This document shows, piece by piece, positions 50,312 to 59,885 of a stretch of 64,000 bases of DNA (its first letter is position 1; every line of letters begins with the position of its first letter). The notes under the pieces are model-generated. The model did no database searches and was not told the DNA's origin. It saw only the letters and a list, made by a program, of their open reading frames with translations. Source of the stretch: VRUE01 sp963742535 (lineage in GTDB: Bacteria; Actinomycetota; Thermoleophilia; Solirubrobacterales; 70-9); assembly GCA_963742535.1 (NCBI GenBank), contig CAVUMC010000002.1, forward strand, positions 1,612,001-1,676,000. Direction: 5' to 3'. Position numbers and translations under genes: made by a program.

Positions 50312-50809
50312 CTACTCGCGCGTCGGCATCTGAATCCGCGCCATCGCCTTGACCATGAAGTAGAAGAAAACGCTGGCGGCGATCAGCAGCCCCCCGGTGC
50401 CGAGGAACTGAGTCGCGGTCGAGGCGCCGACGACGAGGCCGTAGAAGGCGCTGAAGATGAGCAGTACGAGGACCAGTTGGAAGCCGAGGACCGCCCAGTA
50501 GCGCGCCCGCCACATTCCCCAGGCCATGCCTCCCGTCAGCAGCGTCGGCGCCAGGACCTGGATCAACTGCGGTTTCTCCCCGTTGACCTCGGAGCCCGTG
50601 AGATAGCCGACGATGATCGAGAGCGAGACCAGGGCCGAGACGATCGCTCCCACCGTCACCACCGTCGGCCGCTCGCCCTCGGCCAGCGGCTCCAGCGCTT
50701 CGCGTGTTTCCTGGTTGCGCACCTCGGCCTTGGCGTAGCCGCGCTCCATTCGCTCGCGTGGGGTGGGGGAGGCGCCGCGCTGCTTGCGCTTGCGGGGATG
50801 GTCAGCCAC
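50312..50809 (-). CDS. Hypothetical membrane protein between thiE and lpdA
   Basis: 165 aa from the GTG at 50809, which overlaps the thiE stop by 8 bases; the frame is open further into thiE. The N-terminal 60 aa are charged (DHPRKRKQRGASPTPRERME), followed by three or four hydrophobic helices ('VTVGAIVSALVSLSIIVGYL', 'LIQVLAPTLLTGGMAWGMW', 'AVLGFQLVLVLLIFSAFYGL'). No family was recognised. Coupling to thiE and proximity to lpdA suggest co-expression with the dehydrogenase operon. Confidence 0.7.
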   Translation of the reverse strand: MADHPRKRKQRGASPTPRERMERGYAKAEVRNQETREALEPLAEGERPTVVTVGAIVSALVSLSIIVGYLTGSEVNGEKPQLIQVLAPTLLTGGMAWGMWRARYWAVLGFQLVLVLLIFSAFYGLVVGASTATQFLGTGGLLIAASVFFYFMVKAMARIQMPTRE

Positions 50810-51488
50810 CGGGCGCCTCCTCTCCGAGCGGGGCAAAAGCGCGGCGCAGCTCTTCCGCAGCGGCGGCGGGGTCGGCGGCATCGCGGATCGCGCGCACGAT
50901 GCAGAGTCGGTGTGCGCCGGCCTCGATCACCTGGCTTGCGTTCGAGGCGTCGATGCCGCCGATCGCGAAGAACGGATGCGGGGCCTGCTCGGCAGCGTGG
51001 GAGATCAGCTCGAGGCCGACAGCGGGCCGGCCCTGCTTCGTCGGCGTCTCCCAGATCGGCCCGACGCTGATGTGGTCGACGGGCTCCTGGGCCGAAGCGG
51101 CGATCTGCTCCTTGGAGTGGGTCGAGAGGCCGATGATCGCGTCGGCGCCGAGCGCCGCGCGCGCCTCGCTGGGCGGAGTGTCGTCCTGGCCGACATGGAC
51201 GCCGTCGGCATCGCAGGCGCGAGCCAGGTCGGGATCGTCGTTGACGATGAAGAGGGCGCTGTGGTTGTCGCAGAGTCGGCGGAAGGTCTGCGCCGCGAGC
51301 TCGATCTCGCGCCGCGGCAGCGACTTCTCGCGCAGCTGCACGATGTCGACCCCACCGCGCAGCGCTGCGCTCAGCAAGGGCTCCGGATCGATCCCGTTCG
51401 GGCGCGCCTCGCAGCAGAGATAGAGCCGCGCCGTGCGCAGCCGCTCGCGCCGCAACGGTCCCTTGCTCTCGGGTGGTGACAGGCCCAT
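50802..51488 (-). CDS. thiE: Thiamine-phosphate synthase
   Basis: 228 aa from ATG 51488. Joins the thiazole and pyrimidine phosphates. TIM-barrel motifs: 'VDIVQLREKSLPRREI', 'LFIVNDDPDLARACDADGVHVGQDDTPPSEAR' (in parts), 'IIGLSTHSKEQI', 'ISVGPIWETPTKQGRPAVGL' and 'FFAIGGIDASN', covering phosphate and metal sites. It opens a seven-gene co-oriented run ending in pdhC, whose E1 needs thiamine diphosphate. Divergent from thiO; tandem palindromes lie just upstream of its start. Confidence 0.95.
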   Translation of the reverse strand: MGLSPPESKGPLRRERLRTARLYLCCEARPNGIDPEPLLSAALRGGVDIVQLREKSLPRREIELAAQTFRRLCDNHSALFIVNDDPDLARACDADGVHVGQDDTPPSEARAALGADAIIGLSTHSKEQIAASAQEPVDHISVGPIWETPTKQGRPAVGLELISHAAEQAPHPFFAIGGIDASNASQVIEAGAHRLCIVRAIRDAADPAAAAEELRRAFAPLGEEAPGG

Positions 51489-51504
51489 GCACCGATTATC
51501 GCGG

Positions 51505-51522
51505 GCTAACGATTTCGTTAGC
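51505..51522. promoter_or_regulatory. Operator-like palindrome A (thiE/thiO space)
   Basis: GCTAACGATTTCGTTAGC: perfect 7-base arms around ATTT, 16 bases upstream of the thiE start. A near copy follows immediately. Confidence 0.6.
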
Positions 51523-51540
51523 GCTAAGAAATTCGTTAGG
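51523..51540. promoter_or_regulatory. Operator-like palindrome B (thiE/thiO space)
   Basis: GCTAAGAAATTCGTTAGG matches palindrome A at 14 of 18 positions and directly abuts it. The 18-base repeat period would place two dimers close together. It lies upstream of the TPP riboswitch of thiO. Confidence 0.5.
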
Positions 51541-51559
51541 AGGGGTAGCATCGGAGAAG

Positions 51560-51644
51560 TACGGGAGTCCGAGAGGGCTGAGAGGGCGGCACCGAGGCCG
51601 CCGACCGTTTGGACCTGATCCGGGTAATGCCGGCGGAGGCAAGG
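51560..51644 (+). promoter_or_regulatory. TPP riboswitch (THI element)
   Basis: The conserved aptamer blocks occur in order: ACGGGAGTCC, then GGCTGAGAGG, a GCGGC/GCCGC stem, GACCGTTTGGACCTGATC, and CGGGTAATGCCGGCGGAGGC. It precedes thiO on the plus strand. The GGAGG at 51635-51639 lies in the aptamer's 3' block and 7 bases before the TTG start of thiO, so thiamine diphosphate binding should hide the ribosome site directly. No separate terminator hairpin with a T-run is visible. Confidence 0.9.
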
Positions 51645-51646
51645 CT

Positions 51647-52846
51647 TTGAGCGATAGAGGGACTTATGACGTGGTTGTCGTCGGCGGCGGAGTCGTCGGC
51701 CTCTGCTGCGCCTGGCGCCTCGCCCAGGGCGGGGCTGAGGTCCTCGTAATCGATCGCGCCGCTCCACCCGCCGGCGCGACCCGTGTTGCCGCCGGCATGC
51801 TGGCGCCGATCGGCGAGCTCGCTTTCGGCGAGCCTGAGTTGCTGCGGATGACGGTCGCCGCCGCCGAGCGCTATCCGGACTTCGTCACCGAGCTGGAGGC
51901 TGCGAGCGGGCTTGGGTCCGGCTTTACCCAGCACGGCGCCCTGCACATCGCCCTCGACCGCGACGAGGCGGCGGAGCTGCGCCGCGTGCACGACCTTCAG
52001 CGCTCGCTCGGCCTCGGTGCCGAATGGCTGCCCCCGCGCCGCTGCCGCGCGCTCGAGCCGGGACTCACTCCCTCCTTCAACGGCGGTGTGCACGCGCCCG
52101 ACGAGGCGGCGATCGACCCGCGCCGGATGACCGCGGCGCTGCTCGCGGCCCTGGCGGACAGTGGCGTCGAGGTGCGTTCGAATGCAAACGTTGCGGCCTC
52201 GCTGCTGGTGGGCGATCGCCTCGAGGGCGTGCGAACCGACTCCGGAGAGGAGCTGCGCGCGGCGCACACGGTTCTCGCCACCGGTGCCTGGTCCGGGACC
52301 GAGGAGTGGCTGCCGGAGGGGGCGAGGCCCCCGGTGCGCCCGGTCAAAGGACAGATTCTTGAGCTGCGCTCACCCGATGGAGAGGCGCCCTGCGGACGAA
52401 TCCTCGCCTCCGAGCGCGTCTATCTGGTGCCCCGGCCCGACGGTCGCCTCATCGTTGGAGCGACGATGGAGGAGCGCGGCTTCGACGCCACGGTTACCGC
52501 CGGCGGGGTTCACGAGCTCTTGCGCGAGGCCTACCGCCTGCTGCCTGAGGTGGCCGAGATGGAGCTGGTCGAGGCAATGGCGGGATTGCGCCCCGGCACG
52601 CCGGACAACCTGCCGTTGATTGGTCACGGCGAGATCGAGGGTCTCGTCCTCGCCTCTGGTCACTACCGCAACGGCATCCTCCTCGCCCCGATTACCGGCG
52701 ACGCGATTGCGGCCCTGCTCTCCGGCGAGCCGCTCCCCGAGCCCCTCGCCGCCGCTGAGCCGGTGAGTTCCCGTTTTCCGGGGCATACGGAGTCAAAAGC
52801 ACGAACTCAGCCTGGAGAGGCGGGAGTGGGAGGGAGTGCCCGGTGA
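51647..52846 (+). CDS. thiO: Glycine oxidase ThiO
   Basis: 399 aa from TTG 51647, chosen for its ideal distance to the GGAGG and because the FAD motif starts soon after ('YDVVVVGGGVVGLCCAWRLA'). FAD-dependent oxidation of glycine gives the iminoacetate used for the thiazole ring. Further motifs: 'GATRVAAGMLAPIGE', 'GALHIALDRDEA', 'RPVKGQILELR' and 'GLRPGTPDNLPLIG'. The C-terminal 30 aa are non-conserved. Controlled by the TPP riboswitch; its stop overlaps the thiSG start (GTGA). Confidence 0.93.
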   Translation: MSDRGTYDVVVVGGGVVGLCCAWRLAQGGAEVLVIDRAAPPAGATRVAAGMLAPIGELAFGEPELLRMTVAAAERYPDFVTELEAASGLGSGFTQHGALHIALDRDEAAELRRVHDLQRSLGLGAEWLPPRRCRALEPGLTPSFNGGVHAPDEAAIDPRRMTAALLAALADSGVEVRSNANVAASLLVGDRLEGVRTDSGEELRAAHTVLATGAWSGTEEWLPEGARPPVRPVKGQILELRSPDGEAPCGRILASERVYLVPRPDGRLIVGATMEERGFDATVTAGGVHELLREAYRLLPEVAEMELVEAMAGLRPGTPDNLPLIGHGEIEGLVLASGHYRNGILLAPITGDAIAALLSGEPLPEPLAAAEPVSSRFPGHTESKARTQPGEAGVGGSAR

Positions 52847-53817
52847 GGATTGAGCTGAACGGGGGGCGGCGCGAGCTGCCCGAGGGAGCGACCCTCGCCG
52901 ATGCGGCGCGCGAGGCCGGCGTTGCGGACGGCGCCCGCGGCGTCGCGATCGCCCTCGACGGTGAGGTTGCCCCGCGCGGCGAGTGGGCCGAGACGCCGCT
53001 TGCCGAGGGCAGCAAGGTTGAGGTCCTGGCTGCGATCCAAGGCGGCGCCGAGGGCTGGGAGCTCGGAGGCCGAGCCTGGACCTCGCGTCTGATCGCCGGT
53101 ACCGGCGGCTTCCGCTCGCTCGAGCAAATGGAGAGTGCACTGGAGGCTTCGGGAGCCGAGATCGTCACAGTCGCCCTGCGCCGCATCGACCCCGATGCGA
53201 AGGGCTCGGTCCTCGACGTGCTCGACCGACTCGGCCTCTTTGCCCTGCCCAACACCGCCGGTTGTTACACCGCCCGCGACGCCGTCCGCACCGCCCGGCT
53301 TGCCCGCGAGGCCTTCGAGACGGACTGGATCAAGCTCGAGGTGATCGGCGACGACCGCACGCTCTTCCCCGACGCGGTCGAGCTGCTCGACGCTGCCGAG
53401 ACCCTCGTCGGCGAGGGCTTCACCGTCCTCCCCTACACCAACGACGACCCGATCCTGGCCCGGCGACTGGAGGAGGCCGGCTGCGCCGCGGTGATGCCGC
53501 TCGGCTCGCCAATCGGCTCCGGCGCCGGCATCCGCAACCCGTACAACATCGCGATCATCGCCGAGCGGGCTGGGGTGCCGGTTGTGCTCGACGCCGGCAT
53601 TGGCACCGCCTCCGACGCCGCCCTGGCGATGGAGCTCGGCTGCTCCGCGGTGATGGCGGCGAGCTCGATCTTCGGCGCGGCGGATCCGGTTGCGATGGCA
53701 ACGGCGCTGCGCCGCGGAGTCGAGGGCGGCTATGCCGCGCGCGGCGCCGGCCGAATCCCCCGCCGCGCCCACGCCGAGGCTTCGACGCCCGAGCAGGGCT
53801 TGCCCGAACTTTCCTGA
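52843..53817 (+). CDS. thiSG: ThiS-ThiG fusion: sulfur carrier plus thiazole synthase
   Basis: 324 aa from GTG 52843. Residues 1-68 are a ThiS ubiquitin-like domain ('RIELNGGRRELPEGATLADA') ending in 'VLAAIQGG'; residues 75-310 are ThiG, with the Schiff-base lysine K164 in 'DWIKLEVIGDD', 'VLPYTNDDPILARRLEEAGC' and 'LDAGIGTASDAALAMELGCSAV'. In separate ThiS the Gly-Gly is the free C-terminus that is adenylated and thiocarboxylated. Here it is internal, so cleavage or an alternative sulfur route would be needed. No thiF lies in the window. Confidence 0.92.
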   Translation: MRIELNGGRRELPEGATLADAAREAGVADGARGVAIALDGEVAPRGEWAETPLAEGSKVEVLAAIQGGAEGWELGGRAWTSRLIAGTGGFRSLEQMESALEASGAEIVTVALRRIDPDAKGSVLDVLDRLGLFALPNTAGCYTARDAVRTARLAREAFETDWIKLEVIGDDRTLFPDAVELLDAAETLVGEGFTVLPYTNDDPILARRLEEAGCAAVMPLGSPIGSGAGIRNPYNIAIIAERAGVPVVLDAGIGTASDAALAMELGCSAVMAASSIFGAADPVAMATALRRGVEGGYAARGAGRIPRRAHAEASTPEQGLPELS

Positions 53818-53861
53818 CCGCAAGTCCCATCCGCTTCGCCCCGTCTACCATGACCGGCTAC

Positions 53862-53935
53862 GCCCCCGTAGCTCAGTTGGTTAGAGCGGCGGCCTTTTAA
53901 GCCGCGCGGCGCGGGTTCGAATCCCGCCGGGGGCA
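53862..53935 (+). tRNA. tRNA-Lys (anticodon TTT)
   Basis: 74 nt. Acceptor GCCCCCG pairs with CGGGGGC, discriminator A; D arm GCTCAGTTGGTTAGAGC; anticodon stem GCGGC/GCCGC around CTTTTAA gives TTT; T arm GGGTTCGAATCCC. CCA is not encoded. Confidence 0.95.
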
Positions 53936-53958
53936 CTTTGGCCGGGTCCAATGGGAGC

Positions 53959-54648
53959 GTGGGGGCGAAGCGCGACGAGCTGCTGCTGCGCACGCCCTGC
54001 GACGTCGAGGAGCAGGACGACCTCCGGCTCGAGCGCATCCACAAAGAGATCGAGCGCGGCTTCGATGCGCTGCGCGACATCGACGACGGCGTCACCGTCT
54101 TCGGCTCTGCCCGGATCGGCGAAGACCACCGCTGGTACTCGCTCACCCGCGAGATCTCAGCCTGTCTGGTCGACCACGGCTTCTCGATCATCACCGGCGG
54201 CGGCCCGGGCCTGATGGAGGCGGCCAACCGCGGCGCCGCCGAGGCAGGCGGTCTCTCGGTCGGGCTCAACATCGAGCTGCCGCACGAGCAGGCAGCCAAC
54301 CCCTACCTCAACCGCTCGCTCCAGTTCCACTACTTCTTCGCCCGCAAGCTGATGTTCGTCCGCTACGCCAGAGCCTTCGTGATCATGCCCGGCGGCTTCG
54401 GCACCCTCGACGAGATGTTCGAGTGCCTGACCCTGATCCAAACCCACCGGATCAAGCACTTCCCCGCGATCCTCGTCGACTCCAACCACTGGCAGCCCCT
54501 GCTCGACTGGATCGACCGCGGCCTCGAGGACAACGCCATGATCTCCCCCGAGGACAAGGACCTGCTGATGCTCGCCGACACTCCGGAAGAAGTCTGCGAG
54601 CACGTTCAGCGCGCGAGTACCGCCCAGAAGGAACTCGCTGAGAATTAA
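53959..54648 (+). CDS. LOG-family (TIGR00730) nucleotide 5'-monophosphate phosphoribohydrolase-like protein
   Basis: 229 aa from GTG 53959; a TTG at 53938 is possible but lies only 2 bases after the tRNA. The Rossmann core has 'GVTVFGSARIGEDHRWY', 'FSIITGGGPGLMEAANRGA' and the family motif 'MPGGFGTLDEMFECLTLIQT' with catalytic Arg and Glu nearby ('FFARKLMFVRYA'). Such enzymes release adenine or cytokinin bases from nucleoside monophosphates. The C-terminal tail is charged. Likely transcribed together with or just after tRNA-Lys. Confidence 0.88.
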   Translation: MGAKRDELLLRTPCDVEEQDDLRLERIHKEIERGFDALRDIDDGVTVFGSARIGEDHRWYSLTREISACLVDHGFSIITGGGPGLMEAANRGAAEAGGLSVGLNIELPHEQAANPYLNRSLQFHYFFARKLMFVRYARAFVIMPGGFGTLDEMFECLTLIQTHRIKHFPAILVDSNHWQPLLDWIDRGLEDNAMISPEDKDLLMLADTPEEVCEHVQRASTAQKELAEN

Positions 54649-54661
54649 ACGCACCCTTACT

Positions 54662-54677
54662 GACACAACATAGTGTC
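54662..54677. repeat. Inverted repeat after the LOG gene
   Basis: GACACAACATAGTGTC: 5-base arms with a 6-base loop, 13 bases past the stop. No T-run follows, so a terminator role is weak; it could be an operator. Confidence 0.35.
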
Positions 54678-54701
54678 GGTCGATCGCGCAGCATCGGCCC
54701 G

Positions 54702-54718
54702 TACCTAACTGATAGGTA
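54702..54718. promoter_or_regulatory. Palindrome upstream of the 54.7-kb membrane gene
   Basis: TACCTAACTGATAGGTA has perfect 6-base arms around ACTGA and ends 6 bases before the ATG at 54725. The position suits an operator or a small hairpin near the ribosome site. Confidence 0.45.
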
Positions 54719-54724
54719 TTGGTA

Positions 54725-55627
54725 ATGCGATTGTTGGATTCAATGGCACAGTGGTTGCTGCGAGCGGGCGAGCGCCATCTTTTCATCGGACCTCTGATTC
54801 TGGGCTTCCTCCTATTTGTGATTGCACAGGTTGTTCTGGTTCTTGGTTTCGGAGGCATACCCCACGATCTCGCCGCTGCCTCCGCTGTGGAGGTAGTTCT
54901 TCTTTTGGCCGGTGTCGCAATTCCTCTTCTCTTGGTAACAGTCGCTTTTGGACCTGTCTTTGCCAAAGTCGCCGGCATCTCACGTACGGCGCAGCATCCA
55001 CTGCGCATTTTTATCCGCCATTACCTCGTTACCTCACTCGGTGTTATGCAAGAGCAGTTCGCATCTCTCCAGAGCGGAGCCGGACTCTCGCTTGCAATTG
55101 CAGAAATGGATGAGGTGTCTGGATGGGTCCCTACGTTTTTCTCAAGCGCTCAAGGAAAGTACGTAGGATTTGATTCCAGCCTGCCTGACGAATACTTGAA
55201 GCGTTGGAGTGGCTATCTCCGTCACCTTGAAGAATACGAGCCGGGAGTACGCCTGAGAGTTGTCACCTCTACGGAGACAGATCTCATCTCCGATATTGCC
55301 AGCCATCCCTCAAGCGCCAAGCGCTTGCAGGAGGCTCACGATGACATGAGGGCGGCGCTGCTTTGTCTTGACGAAAAAGAAGTGAGACATTTGGCCGAGA
55401 ATCATAGGCTTCCATTTTCCGTTGTCGACCTGGCTTTTTGGGAAGGTGACTACTGTCTTCTCTGGGAGCGAGGGGACGACCGCTTTACGGTTCGACTGGT
55501 ATTCGCGGACGATCCAGTGTTTAGGCGAGTGCAGGAATTCCTTTCGGATGTAGAGGAGAAGGCGAAGCCTTTGACGACCTTCATGGGTGGTGCGCGGGGC
55601 CAAGGAGACCTCTTGGCGCAGGACTAG
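54725..55627 (+). CDS. Lower-GC two-helix membrane protein with large cytoplasmic domain
   Basis: 300 aa from ATG 54725. Two transmembrane helices at 17-70 ('IGPLILGFLLFVIAQVVLVL', 'VEVVLLLAGVAIPLLLVTVAF') precede a 220-aa soluble domain with 'GVRLRVVTSTETDLISDIAS' and 'FSVVDLAFWEGDYCLLWERGDDRF'. The latter part hints at a phospholipase-D-like or sensor fold, without the HKD motif. Third-position base use is much less GC-biased than in the flanking genes, a sign of recent acquisition. No function can be assigned. Confidence 0.65.
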   Translation: MRLLDSMAQWLLRAGERHLFIGPLILGFLLFVIAQVVLVLGFGGIPHDLAAASAVEVVLLLAGVAIPLLLVTVAFGPVFAKVAGISRTAQHPLRIFIRHYLVTSLGVMQEQFASLQSGAGLSLAIAEMDEVSGWVPTFFSSAQGKYVGFDSSLPDEYLKRWSGYLRHLEEYEPGVRLRVVTSTETDLISDIASHPSSAKRLQEAHDDMRAALLCLDEKEVRHLAENHRLPFSVVDLAFWEGDYCLLWERGDDRFTVRLVFADDPVFRRVQEFLSDVEEKAKPLTTFMGGARGQGDLLAQD

Positions 55628-55670
55628 ATGAGCGCTGCCGAGGCGCCGTCGCACGACTGACCTGGCGGGT

Positions 55671-57279
<1,609 letters not shown>

Positions 57280-57287
<8 letters not shown>

Positions 57288-57900
57288 CGATTACGACCCG
57301 GCGCGGATCGTCGCCGTCGATCCTAACCCTGCCCGCCGCGATCATGCGGATCGCCTCCGGGTAGAGCTGGTGCTCGGTGGCGTGGATCGTCCGCTCGAGC
57401 TCATCGCGATCGCCTCCATCCGGCACCGGCACCTCGCGCTGCATGATCGTCGGGCCGGTGTCGACTCCCTCGTCGACGAAGTGGACCGTGACTCCGGTTA
57501 CCGCGACCCCGGCGGCGAGCGCCTGGCCGATCGCGTCAAGGCCCGGGAACTCGGGCAGCAGGGCGGGGTGGACGTTGACGATGCGGTGGCGGAAACGGGC
57601 GACGAAGGGCGGGCTGAGCAGCTGCATGTAGCCGGCGAGGACGATCAGATCAGCCCCGCGCTCCTCGATCCACTCGGCCATTGCCTCGTCGCGCGCGGCC
57701 CGGTCGGGAAACTCGGCGCTGGGGAACGCCCCTACCGCGATCCGCGCCGCCCGCGCCCGTTCCAGCGCTGCCGCGCCCGGCTTGTCGGAGCCGACCCCGA
57801 CCACTTCGATCCCCTCACGCAGGTGCAGCCGGTCGAGAATCGCCTGCAGGTTGGACCCGGTCCCCGAGGCGAGGACCACGAGCTTGAAGCTGTCGCTCAC
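57280..57900 (-). CDS. purN: Phosphoribosylglycinamide formyltransferase
   Basis: 206 aa. Transfers formyl from 10-formyl-THF to GAR in purine synthesis. Motifs: 'FKLVVLASGTGSNLQAILD', the catalytic triad region 'VNVHPALLPEFPGLDAIGQAL' (Asn and His) and 'GVTVHFVDEGVDTGPTIMQREV' (Asp). First gene of a two-gene purN-purH operon. Its start lies 32 bases from the divergent small membrane protein gene. Confidence 0.95.
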
Positions 57901-57932
57901 GCGGGCATCTTCGCGAAGTAACTTGCAGCGTG

Positions 57933-58322
57933 ATGAGCGAGCACGATTTCTGGCAGGCGGTCCTCTACATCCACCTGCTGGCGATGGCCTTCTTTGTTGG
58001 TGGCCAGCTGGTCTTCGGCCTCGCCGTCGTGCCGGTTCTGCGCGGGGACGCCGATCGCGGGCAGATGCGCGCGATCGCCCGCCGCTTTGGCTATGGCTCG
58101 CTTGTCGCCCTCGGCCTTCTCATTGTCACCGGCTGGGCGATGGCCTCCCACTACGACCTCTTCGGCGACTCCACCCTGCAGTGGAAGCTCGCCCTGGTCG
58201 GCGCCGTGATCGGCCTCACGATCGTCCACCTGCGCAAGCCGAAACTTCACGCCCTGCAGGCGGCGATCCTCGGCCTCACGCTGGTAATCGTCTGGCTCGG
58301 GCTCGAACTGGTGGTCGGCTGA
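57933..58322 (+). CDS. Small CopD-like integral membrane protein
   Basis: 129 aa with four hydrophobic helices: 'AVLYIHLLAMAFFVGGQLVF', 'GSLVALGLLIVTGWAMA', 'KLALVGAVIGLTIVHL', 'ALQAAILGLTLVIVWLGLEL'. The His in helix 1 and the 'GxW' pattern in helix 2 match the CopD/DUF2269-type four-helix family, some of which bind copper or haem. ATG 57933 is preferred over a GTG one codon upstream. It sits between purN and purF on the other strand and ends 3 bases from purF. Confidence 0.75.
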   Translation: MSEHDFWQAVLYIHLLAMAFFVGGQLVFGLAVVPVLRGDADRGQMRAIARRFGYGSLVALGLLIVTGWAMASHYDLFGDSTLQWKLALVGAVIGLTIVHLRKPKLHALQAAILGLTLVIVWLGLELVVG

Positions 58323-58325
58323 GGC

Positions 58326-59759
58326 TCAGCCGGTGGTGACGGTCTCGAGCGCGAACTTGCCGTTCGCCTCTTCGGGATCGCCCAGCGGATAGCGGCCGCT
58401 GAAGCAGGCGTCGCAGTGGTCCTCGGGTCGAGTGCCGATCGCCTCGTAGACGCCCTCCATCGAGAGGTAGGCGAGCGAGTCGCAGTCGAGCTCGTCGGCG
58501 ATCTCCTGCACGCTGCGGTTGTGGGCGATCATCTCCTCGCGGGTCGACATGTCGACCCCGTAGTGGCAGGGGTTGCGGATCGGCGGCGCCGAGATCCGCA
58601 GGTGCACCTCGCGGGCGCCGGCATCGCGCAGCATGCCGACGATCTGGCGGGTGGTGTTGCCGCGCACGATCGAGTCGTCGACGACGACGATGCGCTGGCC
58701 GGCGACGATCTCCGGCAGCGGGTTGAACTTCATCCGCAGCCCGTGCTTGCGCAGCTCCTGCCCGGGCTGGATGAAGGTGCGCGCCACGTAGCGGTTCTTG
58801 ATCAGGCCGTCGTCGCGCGGCAGCCCCGAGGCGCGCGCGAAGCCGGCGGCGGCGGGGTTCCCGGAGTCCGGAACCGAGATCACCAGGTCGGCCTCGACCG
58901 GCGCCTCGCGCCAGAGGATCTCGCCCATCCGCCCGCGCACCTGCTGCAGCACCTTGCCCTCGAGGCGGCTGTCGGGACGGGAGAAGTAGATGTGCTCGAA
59001 AACGCACATCGCCGGCCGCTCGGCCTTCACCACCTGGCGCGTCTCCAGCCCGCGCTCGGTCAGCGAGACCATCTCGCCAGGGTGCACTTCGCGCATCAGT
59101 TCGGCGCCGATGATGTCGAAGGCGCAGCTCTCGGAGGCGACGACGAAGCGGTCGTCGAGCCGGCCGAGCGAGAGCGGCCGCACCCCATGCGGGTCACGGA
59201 AGGCGACGATCGCGCGCTTGGTCATCACCACGGTCGAGTAGGCGCCCTCCAGCCGCGGCATCACGTCTGAGACCGCGTCCTCGATCAGCTTGCCGTCGTG
59301 AGAGGAGAGCAGAGCGGCGATGATCTCCGAGTCAGAGGTGCCGCGGAAGGAGATGCCGCGCTCCTTCAGCTCACCCCAGAGCTCGACCGCGTTGGTCAAG
59401 TTGCCGTTGTGGGCGAGCGCCAGCTCGCGACCGTCGTCGCGCCAGACCGGCTGCGCGTTCTCCCAGGAGCCGCCGCCGGTGGTCGAGTAGCGCACGTGGC
59501 CGATCGCCATGTCGCCCTCCAGCGCCCGCAGCTTCTCCTCGTCGAAGACCTGGGAGACGAGGCCCGAGTCGCGCATCGTCGTGATCTGTCCCCCCTCGCA
59601 AGTGGCGATCCCGGCCGACTCCTGGCCGCGGTGCTGCAGCGCGTAGAGGCTGAAGTAGGCGAGGCGGGAAACGTCGTGCCCCGGTGCGTATACACCGAAC
59701 ACCCCGCATTCCTCGCGCGGGCCTTCGCGATCTATCAAGTGCCCCTGGGGCGGAGTCAA
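58326..59759 (-). CDS. purF: Amidophosphoribosyltransferase
   Basis: 477 aa. First committed step of purine synthesis. C18 in 'REECGVFGVYAPG' becomes the N-terminal nucleophile after removal of a 17-residue propeptide. PRPP loop: 'RIVVVDDSIVRGNTTRQIV'. Four cysteines ('AMCVFEH', 'NPCHYGVDM', 'DCDSLAYL' and 'HCDACFSGRYPLG') fit the iron-sulfur-containing, Bacillus-type enzyme. It is not in one operon with purN-purH, though on the same strand. Confidence 0.96.
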   Translation of the reverse strand: MTPPQGHLIDREGPREECGVFGVYAPGHDVSRLAYFSLYALQHRGQESAGIATCEGGQITTMRDSGLVSQVFDEEKLRALEGDMAIGHVRYSTTGGGSWENAQPVWRDDGRELALAHNGNLTNAVELWGELKERGISFRGTSDSEIIAALLSSHDGKLIEDAVSDVMPRLEGAYSTVVMTKRAIVAFRDPHGVRPLSLGRLDDRFVVASESCAFDIIGAELMREVHPGEMVSLTERGLETRQVVKAERPAMCVFEHIYFSRPDSRLEGKVLQQVRGRMGEILWREAPVEADLVISVPDSGNPAAAGFARASGLPRDDGLIKNRYVARTFIQPGQELRKHGLRMKFNPLPEIVAGQRIVVVDDSIVRGNTTRQIVGMLRDAGAREVHLRISAPPIRNPCHYGVDMSTREEMIAHNRSVQEIADELDCDSLAYLSMEGVYEAIGTRPEDHCDACFSGRYPLGDPEEANGKFALETVTTG

Positions 59760-59885
59760 GCGCGCTTTCCTCGCGGTTGGGGAAGGACGTGACGCGCAGG
59801 CGGACTGCCTACTCCGGCAGGGTAGCAGCGGTGGGCGGGCGGCAAGCGTGCCGCCGAATCTCGCGATTTGCGGCCGTTCCGGGGA

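Noticed and set aside
48922..50352. 476-codon plus-strand frame opposite lpdA
   Set aside because: Antisense shadow of a clear dihydrolipoyl dehydrogenase.
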